Source: Umbilicaria muhlenbergii
Lineage: Eukaryota > Ascomycota > Lecanoromycetes > Umbilicariales > Umbilicariaceae
Reading direction: 5' to 3'
NCBI GenBank assembly: GCA_000611775.1
Contig: KK106987.1
Coordinates: 310,001 to 374,000 of the forward strand
DNA: 64,000 nt
Of the stretch, positions 35,669-45,660 are shown piece after piece. The first letter of the stretch is position 1. Every line of letters begins with the position of its first letter. The notes beneath the pieces were generated by a model. The model searched no databases. It was not told where the DNA came from and saw nothing but the letters and a program-made list of their open reading frames with translations. Both the position numbers and the translations under genes were made by a program.

Positions 35669-37798
35669 ATGACTCTTGTTTTCCGCACGCAACTTGGATC
35701 ACTCATTCAAACTCAAGTCGGTACCGCTGATATTGTTAACCTGCTCTCAGCGGCGCATTCCACCTATGGCTGGCTCGGTGGACTGGATGGTGCGAGATTC
35801 CTCCTATCAAAGATACCCAACACCTTTTCAAACAGGATCAAAGAATTGCAGCTAGACAGGAACCTAAGGTTATCACCAATAACAGCTCATGTACTTACTG
35901 CTGGTGGACCTTTGATTTGTTCTATCGACAATGCTCACGAAGCGTTCGGTGGAGATGTGCGAACGCAGCTCATAGGCCTGACGCTCTGCGCACTTGCTCA
36001 TGAAACTGATGGAGCAGCTGCTGTTGCTCTATTTAAAGCATGCATGATACATGAACTATTCGAAGGCTCTGATGAGATCGCAAACGCTCTTCACGGCCAA
36101 CTGAATGATGAATCTCATATTCAACAGATCTTAAATGAAGGAGCAGCACGAGGTCTTACTCAACTATTCACATCGGCCACAGCAACGCTGAATGTACCTG
36201 AAGGCGACCGTGAATGGCTGCGTGCCAACCTTTTCACAGAGGATGACATGCTGCCTCTACCAGCAGAGATCCAAATGGTTGGTGGGCTGTTGAGGTGGAT
36301 CATGTCAAGTGATCATAACACCTATGCCACAAGAAGCGCTCTAGTTGGACGTGTGGCAGCATGCTTGAGAAGCATCGGATACATGGTTGGCGGAATACAG
36401 GCATGGGATGGCACTGGGAGTTATCCCCAGGACGTCAGTCGTAAGGCAGTCCTTCTGGTCCTGGGAGGTTCTTCCCCAACGGATCCATTGATGCTTGATG
36501 CGGATGAGATACCTGAAACCACCCGCACACTTCACTATCAATACAAGTCCGTGGGAGCCATGCTGTTGAGCGCACTGGGAAACCAATCAGATGCGTACCC
36601 TGAAGTTTTACAGACCCACTTCGAGTTCATATACCAATATATTGAGAGCCGACTTCTTGTCCAATACGAACAGATCGAGACTGGAACCATATACCTGCAA
36701 GCAAAATTTCACTGGGCCCCTCCATTACTGCAATCAACACCGATGGCGAGACGAGTTGCTGCAATTTATTTTCCATTCTCAGCGGAGGACATTGCACCTT
36801 GCTACAGTCGCATAGCCAACGAAGAAATACTAAGCCAATTAAGAGAGCACGATTCCCTTCATGGCGGCTTCGCCATGATCCCCGAGGCAGTATGTCTATT
36901 CCGCGCCGTGACCGCTGCTATCGTCATCTCCATTGTTGGCATGTTTGGCGGAGAAGGATTTAAAAAAGCCCAGCACTCCATCTCCTTGAGTTTGACATAC
37001 CCAGATTGGCTGGAGTCAATGTGCAAGCTCTTGGACCAGGCTCTACTTTCTGGCTTGGAGTACAACAAGGCAGTATTTGCACTTGCAGTGATACACTGTG
37101 CGCAAAGCCCGGAGAAGATCTATGAATGCAAGCGTGCAATCGTCGCCTGGCGGAGCGGTATCTATTCAGTCGTTCCCTCATTGCTCCTGTCCATGAGACC
37201 CTCACCTGATGCCGTTGACTTGCAGTGCATCGATTACTACTGGGCAAATGTGAAGGTCCGCGAAGATGGCTCGGTATACAGCGCTGGGACGAGTGCCCTA
37301 CTTCAAAATTTGGGTTTGATTGAAGAGATCCAAAATGGAGATGCTTCATCTTTACAGTCGCTGTCACAACCCTGGATGGGCCAAGCTCAGCGTGGGCCTC
37401 CTGACGTTCCGCTGTATCTCACAATCGAAAGACCGCTACACTACAATCAGCCCGACATATGCCTTGTTGGCCGTGTTGGCGGCTCCGTCATCGGCTCGAC
37501 CGGCGTTCTTGACGTGCTTCGAGGCCTGGTCAGGAATTTAGACGAACCTTACAACTGCCCCGGCCATACCTCGCCTCCCAGCGCCATCAATGTCAAGGCG
37601 TCAATCTGGGCAGGGAACCGCCATTCGAAGCCGGCAGGAGAGAACTCGCATACATTTGTCCCGGTACAAGGTGATGACTGCTGGGCCGTCTTCCTCATCG
37701 GACAAACTACTTACTTCAATGGACGCATAGCGCTGAGGTGTCCTGAGTGTACAGTTGAGCGAGCAGGTTCGCATAGTGTTGTTGTTGGGTATTGTTGA
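35669..37798 (+). CDS. Conserved-looking hypothetical protein, 709 aa, intact
   Basis: The only long intact gene in the window: 709 codons, no intron needed, normal base composition and abundant CpG. The ATG at 35669 is the first in frame after hypermutated DNA (context AAATCATGA); the stop is TGA. The sequence looks soluble and mostly helical. A short hydrophobic stretch at residues 412-426 (AVTAAIVISIVGMFG) is too short to call a membrane anchor confidently. Other visible features are HEAFGGDVRTQLIGLTLCAL (residues 90-109), ERPLHYNQPD (587-596) and CPEC (691-694). There is no signal peptide and no catalytic motif I recognise. It resembles uncharacterised ~700-aa proteins I associate with filamentous ascomycetes; that is recall, not a search. 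The function is unknown. Shorter ORFs overlapping it on both strands are shadows. It has no neighbour in an obvious cluster and is flanked on both sides by hypermutated repeats. Confidence 0.93.
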   Translation: MTLVFRTQLGSLIQTQVGTADIVNLLSAAHSTYGWLGGLDGARFLLSKIPNTFSNRIKELQLDRNLRLSPITAHVLTAGGPLICSIDNAHEAFGGDVRTQLIGLTLCALAHETDGAAAVALFKACMIHELFEGSDEIANALHGQLNDESHIQQILNEGAARGLTQLFTSATATLNVPEGDREWLRANLFTEDDMLPLPAEIQMVGGLLRWIMSSDHNTYATRSALVGRVAACLRSIGYMVGGIQAWDGTGSYPQDVSRKAVLLVLGGSSPTDPLMLDADEIPETTRTLHYQYKSVGAMLLSALGNQSDAYPEVLQTHFEFIYQYIESRLLVQYEQIETGTIYLQAKFHWAPPLLQSTPMARRVAAIYFPFSAEDIAPCYSRIANEEILSQLREHDSLHGGFAMIPEAVCLFRAVTAAIVISIVGMFGGEGFKKAQHSISLSLTYPDWLESMCKLLDQALLSGLEYNKAVFALAVIHCAQSPEKIYECKRAIVAWRSGIYSVVPSLLLSMRPSPDAVDLQCIDYYWANVKVREDGSVYSAGTSALLQNLGLIEEIQNGDASSLQSLSQPWMGQAQRGPPDVPLYLTIERPLHYNQPDICLVGRVGGSVIGSTGVLDVLRGLVRNLDEPYNCPGHTSPPSAINVKASIWAGNRHSKPAGENSHTFVPVQGDDCWAVFLIGQTTYFNGRIALRCPECTVERAGSHSVVVGYC

Positions 37799-38560
37799 GC
37801 AGATATTATGTACAGTAAACAATATTGAACCTCTTTCCTCTTAACACACTTCTGTTGTGATTCACATTTTCATCTTTTTTGATCCTGCATTTATGGTGAC
37901 TGCAGAGATAAGATAAAATAAGATTTTTAATCTCTGTTCTGTCTCTGTCTCTGTCTCATTTTATCTTTGTAGTATTTTTAAACCTTGATCTCAATTTTAT
38001 GAAATAAGAAATAAGAAGTTCCTGTTTTAATAAAATACCCTTAAATCAATCAATTATAAATATTTTAAATTTATTAACTTTTAATTTATAATTATAACTT
38101 TTTACATCATTAATAAAAAATTTTAGTTTTAATATCAGATTAATAGATTATTTTATTATTATTTTATTTATTAAATATACATAGTTCAAGATTATAATAC
38201 TTTTTAATAAATTAATAATATATATTATAAGGTGTTGTGATTATACTATAATTAATTTATTATAAAGTATTGTGATTATACTATAATTAGTTTGTTATAA
38301 TTAGTTAAATTGCTTATAATAAATAAAATATCTCCTTATTACATATTATATGAAATATTAACAATATTAATAATAATTATAAAGTATTAAAAATTGCTTT
38401 ACTTTTAAATCTTTATACTTAGAATTAATGATTACAAATTTATAAATATATTATCAAGTTAATAATTTTAACATTTGTAAATTCTTTAACTTTTAATTAA
38501 GTTATTATTACTCTTAGTTTTTATATTTAATACTTTATTAATTATCTTAAAGAAGCAAAT
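37799..38560. other. AT-rich block downstream of the gene
   Basis: After about 120 bp of ordinary 3' flank the sequence becomes hypermutated again. It includes a 60-bp piece (38165-38230) related to the right inverted-repeat arm at 33930 and two direct copies of GTGATTATACTATAATTA (about 38240 and 38275). No gene. An AATAAA-type polyadenylation signal is not evident close to the stop codon. Confidence 0.6.
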
Positions 38561-39078
38561 GGTAATTTGATCTTCACTTTTAAATGAGTTTGCTGCTCTT
38601 TTTAAAGATCAACTCATCAGAATTCTCCCTGCTGCTTTAAGCAACTCTGATACTGCCTTTTATTATTAAAGCTTTAAATCAACAACATCCTTCCTCTCTG
38701 TTGTGCTGAAGCTCACGCTTGAGTCATCACATGATGTTAAATGTGTTTATTGCATCACTATTTTATTCATGAATCCTCAATTATGATTCTCTTTTTTGAC
38801 ACTCACACTTTTTAAAGAGCGCAGCAGAGATCTTGAAGAATGAGTGCTCATTTACATGCTGACTGCTGAAAGCTTATTTATATAATGATGAATTCATCAT
38901 TTTCTGTCACACATGCTTTTTCTTCATTGAGCTGCTGTTCTTTATCTTTATGTCAGCACTCTTCATTTTCACCTTCTTTATTTACTTCTCATCTTTAATC
39001 ACTCTTCAACATCACCTGTCTGAGCTACATTAATCTTGAGTCCTCTGTGAACTGCCTTTCTTCCACTATTGTTTATTC
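38561..39078. other. Region upstream of the recombinase pseudogene
   Basis: Composition returns to the TGA/TCA-rich type. No ORF, LTR or terminal repeat is recognised. If the recombinase is the first gene of a mobile element, the element's end would be expected in or near this stretch. Confidence 0.4.
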
Positions 39079-41632
39079 AGCATGAGTTATGTTCAATAAT
39101 CATCAGAAAGTAGTTCATCATCTGAGGACAACAATGAAGCATATACAGATGCTGACAGCAACAGTTGTTATGAAACAGACTTCACTGCTGTAGACACAGA
39201 CACTGAGGATGATTTTACTTACAATGTCAATTGCAAAGACCTGATCAATGTTGAATACAATGAGACAACTGAACGGGCGTGACTGCTTAAAGATCAAGAT
39301 CATCCGCCTGAATATTATCAATGACAGGTTGAAGAGTTCAAGGAATCTGAGTTCACTGAGGAAGACTATAGCAGTGACATCATGCTACTACTTGACTGAA
39401 TAAAGGAGCAGTGATGCAAGTAAATAATGAGCATTTCCCTTTGCCTTTTCACTAAGCTTTAGCTCAGGTGTAAAGTTAACAGGCTTTCAGGTACTGCATT
39501 TACATAAAAAAAGATCTTGACAAGATGTATCAGAATATCTCTCTTCAGCTTCTTCATAACTTCTTTGACTGACTACTAAATCAGAAGTGAGGGAAGGGAG
39601 GCAGGAAATGACATGACATGAAGTTATTCAACTCACTCACAACATACTGAAAACTCTACCGCCTCATATATGAGAGAGTGATGAGGAAGAAGATTAACAG
39701 CTTCTTAAATCAACAGATGCATAAGATGACTGCATTTTTAATTATCACTTAATCAAATTTTCTAAAGAGCAAGCCAAGCTAATATGTCACTGTAGATACT
39801 CAGGAAATTATTTAAGAAACATGACTTAAGCAAGAGCAAGCAAGATAAACTGTGCATATATATGAAGAATCTTGCACAGGTCCTGAAGATCAAGTTGATT
39901 ATAATTAAACAGAGATACTCTCTTGAATGACATCAAATGCAGATTCATTTATGACTGCAATTGACTCTCATCTCTGCAAACTGACCTCAAGCCCTCTTAA
40001 AGTTATGTTATCATCATGTTATAATAACACTGATCTGAGATTCAGAGGGCGGACCTCATCATGTCTTACTTGAATTCACATTCAAGTTCATCAAGAAATA
40101 TCTTGATATGAAAGATGCATACATCTTATCTCTCTTAAATTATAATCATATCTCTTTCCGCTCATATTTTCAACATTCAGTATTTATTTGTGCAGTTAAT
40201 ACTTATGAAGAATCAGCAACACATTTCTGATTCCTGAGATTATCTTTGATCTGTTTTTTATTCTTAATCCTCATGTCTTCCTCCTAGGCCTGCTTTTTGT
40301 TGATCAAGCTTTTGCAGCCCTCAACCTCATATCTCTGAAGCAGCTCAGCAAGCTGATAATTGAGCTCAGCCTTAACAAGTTGCAATTGCCACTTCATGAT
40401 GACTTGAATGACGTGCCCGTCTTTCACTGATTGATCAGAACATTGCACAGGTAAGAGTTATCATTAAATGAGCTCTTATTATACTCAACCCTTCTGCCGT
40501 GAATGAAGAAACTCAGTGTGGTTACTAAATTCTGACAGATTGCGCGCCTCTATACGTTTTATTATGATGCAGGCAAGGTATTTGATGAGAACAGTTCATA
40601 TGATGAGATGAAACACCTTCAGAAAAGAAAGAAATATGCTGACATGTTCTGCTTTACACAGAGAATGTGAGTGATGCTCTTCAGAACCTGATTATGCAGC
40701 ATGCTGATACATGAATGTTCCTCAAGCACTACCTCTCTCAATGCATTACTGCAGATACTCAGGCTATTGTGCAGAGCTTGAAGCCTCAAGGAGCACTGAT
40801 GCAGGCTGCTTGCAGAATGAGTTAATTAATTAATCCTCAGCAGTCACAAGAGCTGACAACAGAACAATCATTATCAGTTAATGAGCATTCACATGTTCAT
40901 TCCCTGCTTCAGCACTGAGATACGCTTAAGCGCCGCATCAAGGGCAAAGCTATGAAAAACAAAGTGTATAAAGAACTTGAGCGGGAGATTACCAATGAAA
41001 GACAGCATCAACAGCATGCACTTTTGAAGAAAATACAAGGGAAATGAGACAAGGAACAGCCCGTGATTGATATTAAACAGCAGCTTTTCAGTTTAAAGTT
41101 TAGTGAGGATATCAAGACAGCCTTGAAACACTCTGATGATAAGTCACTTGAACAGAAACACTTGATCAAGGTGATCATGACATTGCCTGAGATATCTCTT
41201 GAAGATGAGCTCTGCTGACGCAATGCAGTCATTAATGCAGTCACAGCTTACTGCCAAATCAAGGAAGGCAGAGTGTATCAATCAAAACATCATCAAAGTA
41301 AACTCAAGACAAGTGTCACTTCAAGTAAAGTCAAGACTGAAGAAGATGCACAGATTTCAGAAGAGGTTAAAGTGTTGAAGAAGATCAAATCTTCTGTGTA
41401 TGAAGAGAAGAAACTGAGAATATGCTTTTTATGCCTTAATAATGAAAATCTACTGATTAATAAGTGCATTTATGAATTCTGAACTCCTGATGATCTGATA
41501 AAACATTTCAGGTGAAAGCATCTCTTTAATCTTCAGCTGAACATGAAAATTGAATGCAATGTTTGCTGAGTGTCTTTGAAGCACAAAGTGCATCTTCAAA
41601 ATCATGTAGTTAATATACATGAGACTGTTTCT
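39079..41632 (+). pseudogene. DUF3435 / FluG-type tyrosine recombinase with C2H2 fingers
   Basis: A readable but broken gene. The N-terminus is acidic and serine-rich (SESSSSSED, DFTAVDTDTEDDFTY). A probable intron runs from about 39418 (GTAAAT) to 39490 (TTTCAG). Then come SLQLLHNFFD (about 39545) and the PQALLKL region, where the expected catalytic Arg codon is TGA (39982-39984). HVFLLGLLFVDQAFAALN is near 40275; a second probable intron starts at 40450 (GTAAGA). The tyrosine-recombinase box IMQHADT-x-MFLKHY lies at 40691-40732: His retained, the next Arg now TGA (40712), and Tyr (40730-40732) retained. The C-terminus has Cys/His fingers, the second C-x2-C-x12-H-x4-H at about 41554-41625. 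Intact relatives cut and rejoin DNA; the captain enzymes of Starship elements carry DUF3435. FluG-type members with fingers are a wider group, so captain status is not proven. Confidence 0.8.
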
Positions 41633-41734
41633 TAATCATCATGTCTGAAACTTGACTGAATGTTTCCTTCAACATAATATCAACAAATGAAGTTCTTTAA
41701 AGGGTTAAATTCTTGCTTCTGTTCACTTCCTCAG

Positions 41735-41756
41735 TTTTTTTTTTTTTTTTTTTTTT
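41735..41756. repeat. 22-nt uninterrupted poly(T)
   Basis: A run of 22 T residues about 100 bp beyond the recombinase remnant. Read on the minus strand it is a poly(A), which could mark the 3' end of a retroposed sequence, but I see no target duplication or source sequence. Such runs are also common microsatellites. Confidence 0.8.
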
Positions 41757-42284
41757 GCTTTGATGTCTAGAAATTCCTTTCATATGCATTTACAGCAATG
41801 TAGAACATGTAGCAATTGCAGTAAACTTTCATCAGTATATTTTTATCACTTCATATGTCAGTTTTTAACAACATGTTGAAGAAAGAGCCACTTGACTCTT
41901 CTGACTTTATTGAATTTTGTGAGCTTGAGTGATGTCAATTTCTGTTTAAGCGGCTAGATCTCTGTTTTCATTGATTCATTGTCATTTTCATTGTAGAGTT
42001 TTTCAGCAATAGAACGCAATTGTTAGATGCATTACATGTATATTATCTTTTACATCAAAAGACTGCTGCTCTGAATACTGCATCATATCAATGAAACATT
42101 GTCAGAAGGTGTATCACAAGCTTATTTTAATATCATTAAAGATGTATGCCCTTCATCAGATTTATGAAGATGACCACTCTCATGACATGCTAACAAAGAG
42201 ACCAGGTTTGTGGATGAATGAGTTAAAATGTTGTCACAGAGCATATCAGTCATTAAATGATGAGTCATGAAATGCTTTAGCGTG
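41757..42284. other. Intergenic, no supported gene
   Basis: TGA/TCA-rich sequence without a recognisable frame, leading into the minisatellite. Confidence 0.4.
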
Positions 42285-42600
42285 ATGAATGCTCTTGTGT
42301 GATGAGATGCTCATAATAATGAGGGTCATCATGCAATGAAGATCATCATGCAATGAGGATTATTATGTAATGAAGATCATCATGCAATAATCTGCATCAT
42401 GTAATAATTCATATCATGCAATAATTCACATCATGTAATGAGTCATGTCATGCAATAAGCTTTATCATGTAATGATCCCTATCATGTAAAGATCCTTATC
42501 ATGTAATAATTCACATCATGTAATAATCTGTATCATGTAATAATCTGCATCATGTAATAAGCTGCATCATGCAATAAGTTGCATCATACAATAGCTGCAT
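42285..42600. repeat. ~17-bp minisatellite, about 18 units
   Basis: Units of the form ATCATGTAATAATCTGC, ATCATGCAATAAGCTGC and relatives follow one another with 16-18-bp spacing. Unit differences are mostly C/T and A/G, suggesting a CG-containing ancestral unit that has been mutated. Confidence 0.8.
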
Positions 42601-42899
42601 TAACTTGACAGAGATGATGTAGAATGATTTAAATAAATTATTTTTGATGCTCATGCTGTTCCTAACTTCCTGCTAAATTTAGTAGTCTTATTAAGCTCTT
42701 ATTGATCACTGTATGATGAATGATTCATTTCATCACCTTTATTCACATACACTATTTCTTTGCCCTTCATTCTTTGAGGGTTCATTTTGAGGGTCTTTGA
42801 GCGGGACGCTTTTATTAAAGCATAAGATTCACAGATCAGCTATAAGAATTCTGTTCACTTTAAAACCCTTAAGAGCTAATAGAGCACTGATTAACAAGT

Positions 42900-43112
42900 A
42901 TGCCTTCAGCAAAGAGAAGATCAGAGAGGGCAGCTGATGAAAAGTTTCAGAAACAGATAAAAACTCTTATGAAGAAGAAAGACTGAATAAGACAGAATTA
43001 CACAGCAGATGTTTATATTTTATTATGTTGTAAGAAAAGACACTTTATGTATATATTTTTAAAAGAGCCCTCCTGGCCTTTAAATCCTGAGGATATAATA
43101 AGAGTTTTTTAA
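42900..43112 (+). pseudogene. Small MADS-like fungal protein, broken
   Basis: From ATG 42900 the frame reads MPSAKRRSERAADEKFQKQI, then TLMKKKD, a TGA at codon 29, NYTADVYILL, HFMYIFLKEPSWPLNPED and a TAA at codon 71. A basic N-terminus, a central KKK helix, then a DVYI strand and an aromatic SWP motif fit the short MADS/SRF-like proteins common in filamentous ascomycetes, which bind DNA in their better known relatives. Codon 29 is probably an Arg (CGA) turned into TGA. The family call is from recall. Confidence 0.45.
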
Positions 43113-45660
43113 AATTGTACACACATTAGCAGCTGATAAGTTTCAAGAAAAGAGTTATTCTTTGTTGATCAAGAAGACACCTGCTCATTTTCATAATAAA
43201 GAGAATAACATGATAATTATGTCATCTTAATCTGTTACAGCATCTCAATGTTCTTCTACAAAGAGTAACACTGAAGACAAGATGTAAATTCATGATTCAA
43301 GAGTATCAACTAAACATTACTGAAATTATAAAGACATGCATACAGTTTTCATAAAGAATAGAATCAATTCTGTTGATATCTCTGAAAATTGATGCAAGCT
43401 GTAGTGATGTAAGCTGTACTGATGTTCAACTTAATGATGTACAGCCTGTTGTTGCAGACTCAGTTGTTGTACCACAAATGAGACAGTCACTAAGACGCTG
43501 TAGTTTAGATGTCATTGAAGTGTGAAGAATGCTGAAGAGACACTGATGTTGAGAGGAGATCAGAACAGGCTCTTGAATCTTTTAAACACTGATGATTGAA
43601 ATCATTAGCGCATGGAAATCACCAGCGTTGAGAGGGAGTCAGAATGAGCTTAGAACACTGAAGTTTTCATTATATTAACATGTGAGAGCCACTGACATAA
43701 GATGAAAGTTGATGTCAAGGGAAAGAAGTCAGAATAGTTACCTCTCTGTTGACATTTACCTTGCATTGATGTCTTTCTTATATTGATGCCTCTCATGTGT
43801 CAGCATCCTGAGGCTCAGCTTCCTTTAAACATCAGCATCTGTTTTACATCAGCGTCATTCACACATCTGTGCAATGAAAACATCAGCATCTTAGGAGCCT
43901 TCTTTTAAGATGCAGGCACAGAGAAGACATCAGTGCAAAGTGAACATCAGCAGGAAGACACTGTTAGTGTTAAGAAGAAGTCAATCTAAGGCGCTGAGTT
44001 TTTTCATTACTAACATTGAAAGGATGCTGATGTAGAGCAGAGAAGTTAAAATAAACTTTATTATTCTGATGCACTGACATTGATAAAGAGCCTCTTTTTG
44101 GCTCTCTTTCAATGCTGATGATGATGTAGTAAATTAAAGTAAATCATAGGACTTTCTGTTGAAAGGTTTAAAGATTGACAAATAAAATGTAACTATGACT
44201 ATGTGATAATAAGTATGAGAGCGTGACTGAACAAGATTAAACTGATATAAGGAGAGGACTGAGGATAAAAAGGGCTGAAGCTGACTCAAGATTATAAAAT
44301 TATATTTTTACTGATTATTCTGCTTCATCTCTCAAGTTCTTCAGCCACTTTCATGAGCACTGAGAGATGAATGAAGCATGAAAACAGCTGAAGCAACAAG
44401 AGAGTTAAAGGAAGAAGATGTCTGAAGTGTGAAAAAGATTAAAGCATGTGAGCAGTCAGAGCATCAGGGCGGTCAGAGTGTAGAAACAGCTGAAGTACTT
44501 AAGAGGCTGAGGTCTCTGAAAGGCTGAAGCAGGTAAGCATCAGAAGCATCTGAGGAACTGAAGCATAAAAGCAGCTGAACAACAAGAGTGACTGAAGCAT
44601 TCTGATACCTGAAGAACAATGAGATGTTATTAAACAGTTATAAACACTTATGCCTCTGCTGTCTTACTGCTTCAGTCACCTTCAGTTGATGTTTCTATGT
44701 TTAAATCTGAGGAGCCAAAAACTGACGCCTTAATTGAATCATAGATATCATGCTTGAGAGATTATTTAATTAAGAGTGAGGAAAAGAAAATCATCATTAG
44801 ATAAATTTTCACTTTTGATAATTCCTGTTCTTTCACATTTGATTTGTTTAAGCAAAGGTGTTCTTAAAACATTTATGACAGGAGGAAGTCATTAAATAAT
44901 TTAATAAAGCACTTCAAGACCTTCTTTTCCTTTGTGCTCTCAGGTCAGTTATGCTCAGTCATTCTCTTCACTGTATACTGCTTGCAGTACCGCCGTTTGC
45001 AGCACACTCAAAGCTCAACAGTAGAAGTTTATAAGTCAATGTGTGTGTACTTAGTTTGATAAGTCTTCAATCATTTAGTCCTCACCTGATTATTGATCAA
45101 GCAAGATGAGGATTCTGTAGATGACACTTACAGTACCTGTGTTAAAAGCTTAATCATGAATTAATTAAGCATCTGCTGTCCTTGACACCTGGCGGGCCTG
45201 CACAGTCAAATGACAGTGTAGTTAAACAGCATTCATTTGATTGTCTGATGCAGCTCAGCTTTTCAGACTGAGCTGAAGTCACAAAATAATAAGCTTGTGA
45301 ATTCACACATCTCATATTTCTGTCCTTTCTAGTCTAGATGAACCCTTAATTACATCTCACATAATCATTTATCTTTTTAATTATTTAAGCGCCATCCCTA
45401 GCACCTGTTCATTCAGTAAACTGAAGACTGCATTGAACAAAGATTGTGACTACTAGCTGAATAAGTAATAGCGCAAATTGCATGACTAAGTCAAGAAGTG
45501 ATTATGTCATGCTTCATCATTCTTCCTTTGCTCACATCTTCATCATAATCCTTGATATGCTACTCCTCAATGACTCAACTGTCAGAGAGATAACTACAAG
45601 CTATCAGAGCTCATCTCATCAAAGATGAGCTTAACTCCTTTTGTGTTACATTCAAGTCAA
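43113..45660. other. Repeat-bearing intergenic stretch, no supported gene
   Basis: Holds a pair of related ~65-bp segments near 43620 and 43965 (a GTTGAGAGGGAGTCAGAATG type block ending in TTTTCATTA...TAACAT), a run rich in CATCAGCATC near 43800-43930, and a GCTGAAG-rich stretch at 44345-44600. ATATAAGGAGAGGACTGAGG near 44240 looks promoter-like. No coding frame is convincing. The last 500 bp may hold the 5' region of the FunK1 pseudogene. Confidence 0.4.

Noticed and set aside
36341-37367. Minus-strand and alternative-frame ORFs of 69-135 aa inside the 709-aa gene
   Set aside because: They are shadows of the long, high-quality plus-strand frame and show no family resemblance.
42285-42600. 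CRISPR-like array
   Set aside because: The unit is about 17 bp without unique spacers, in a clearly eukaryotic context; it is a minisatellite.
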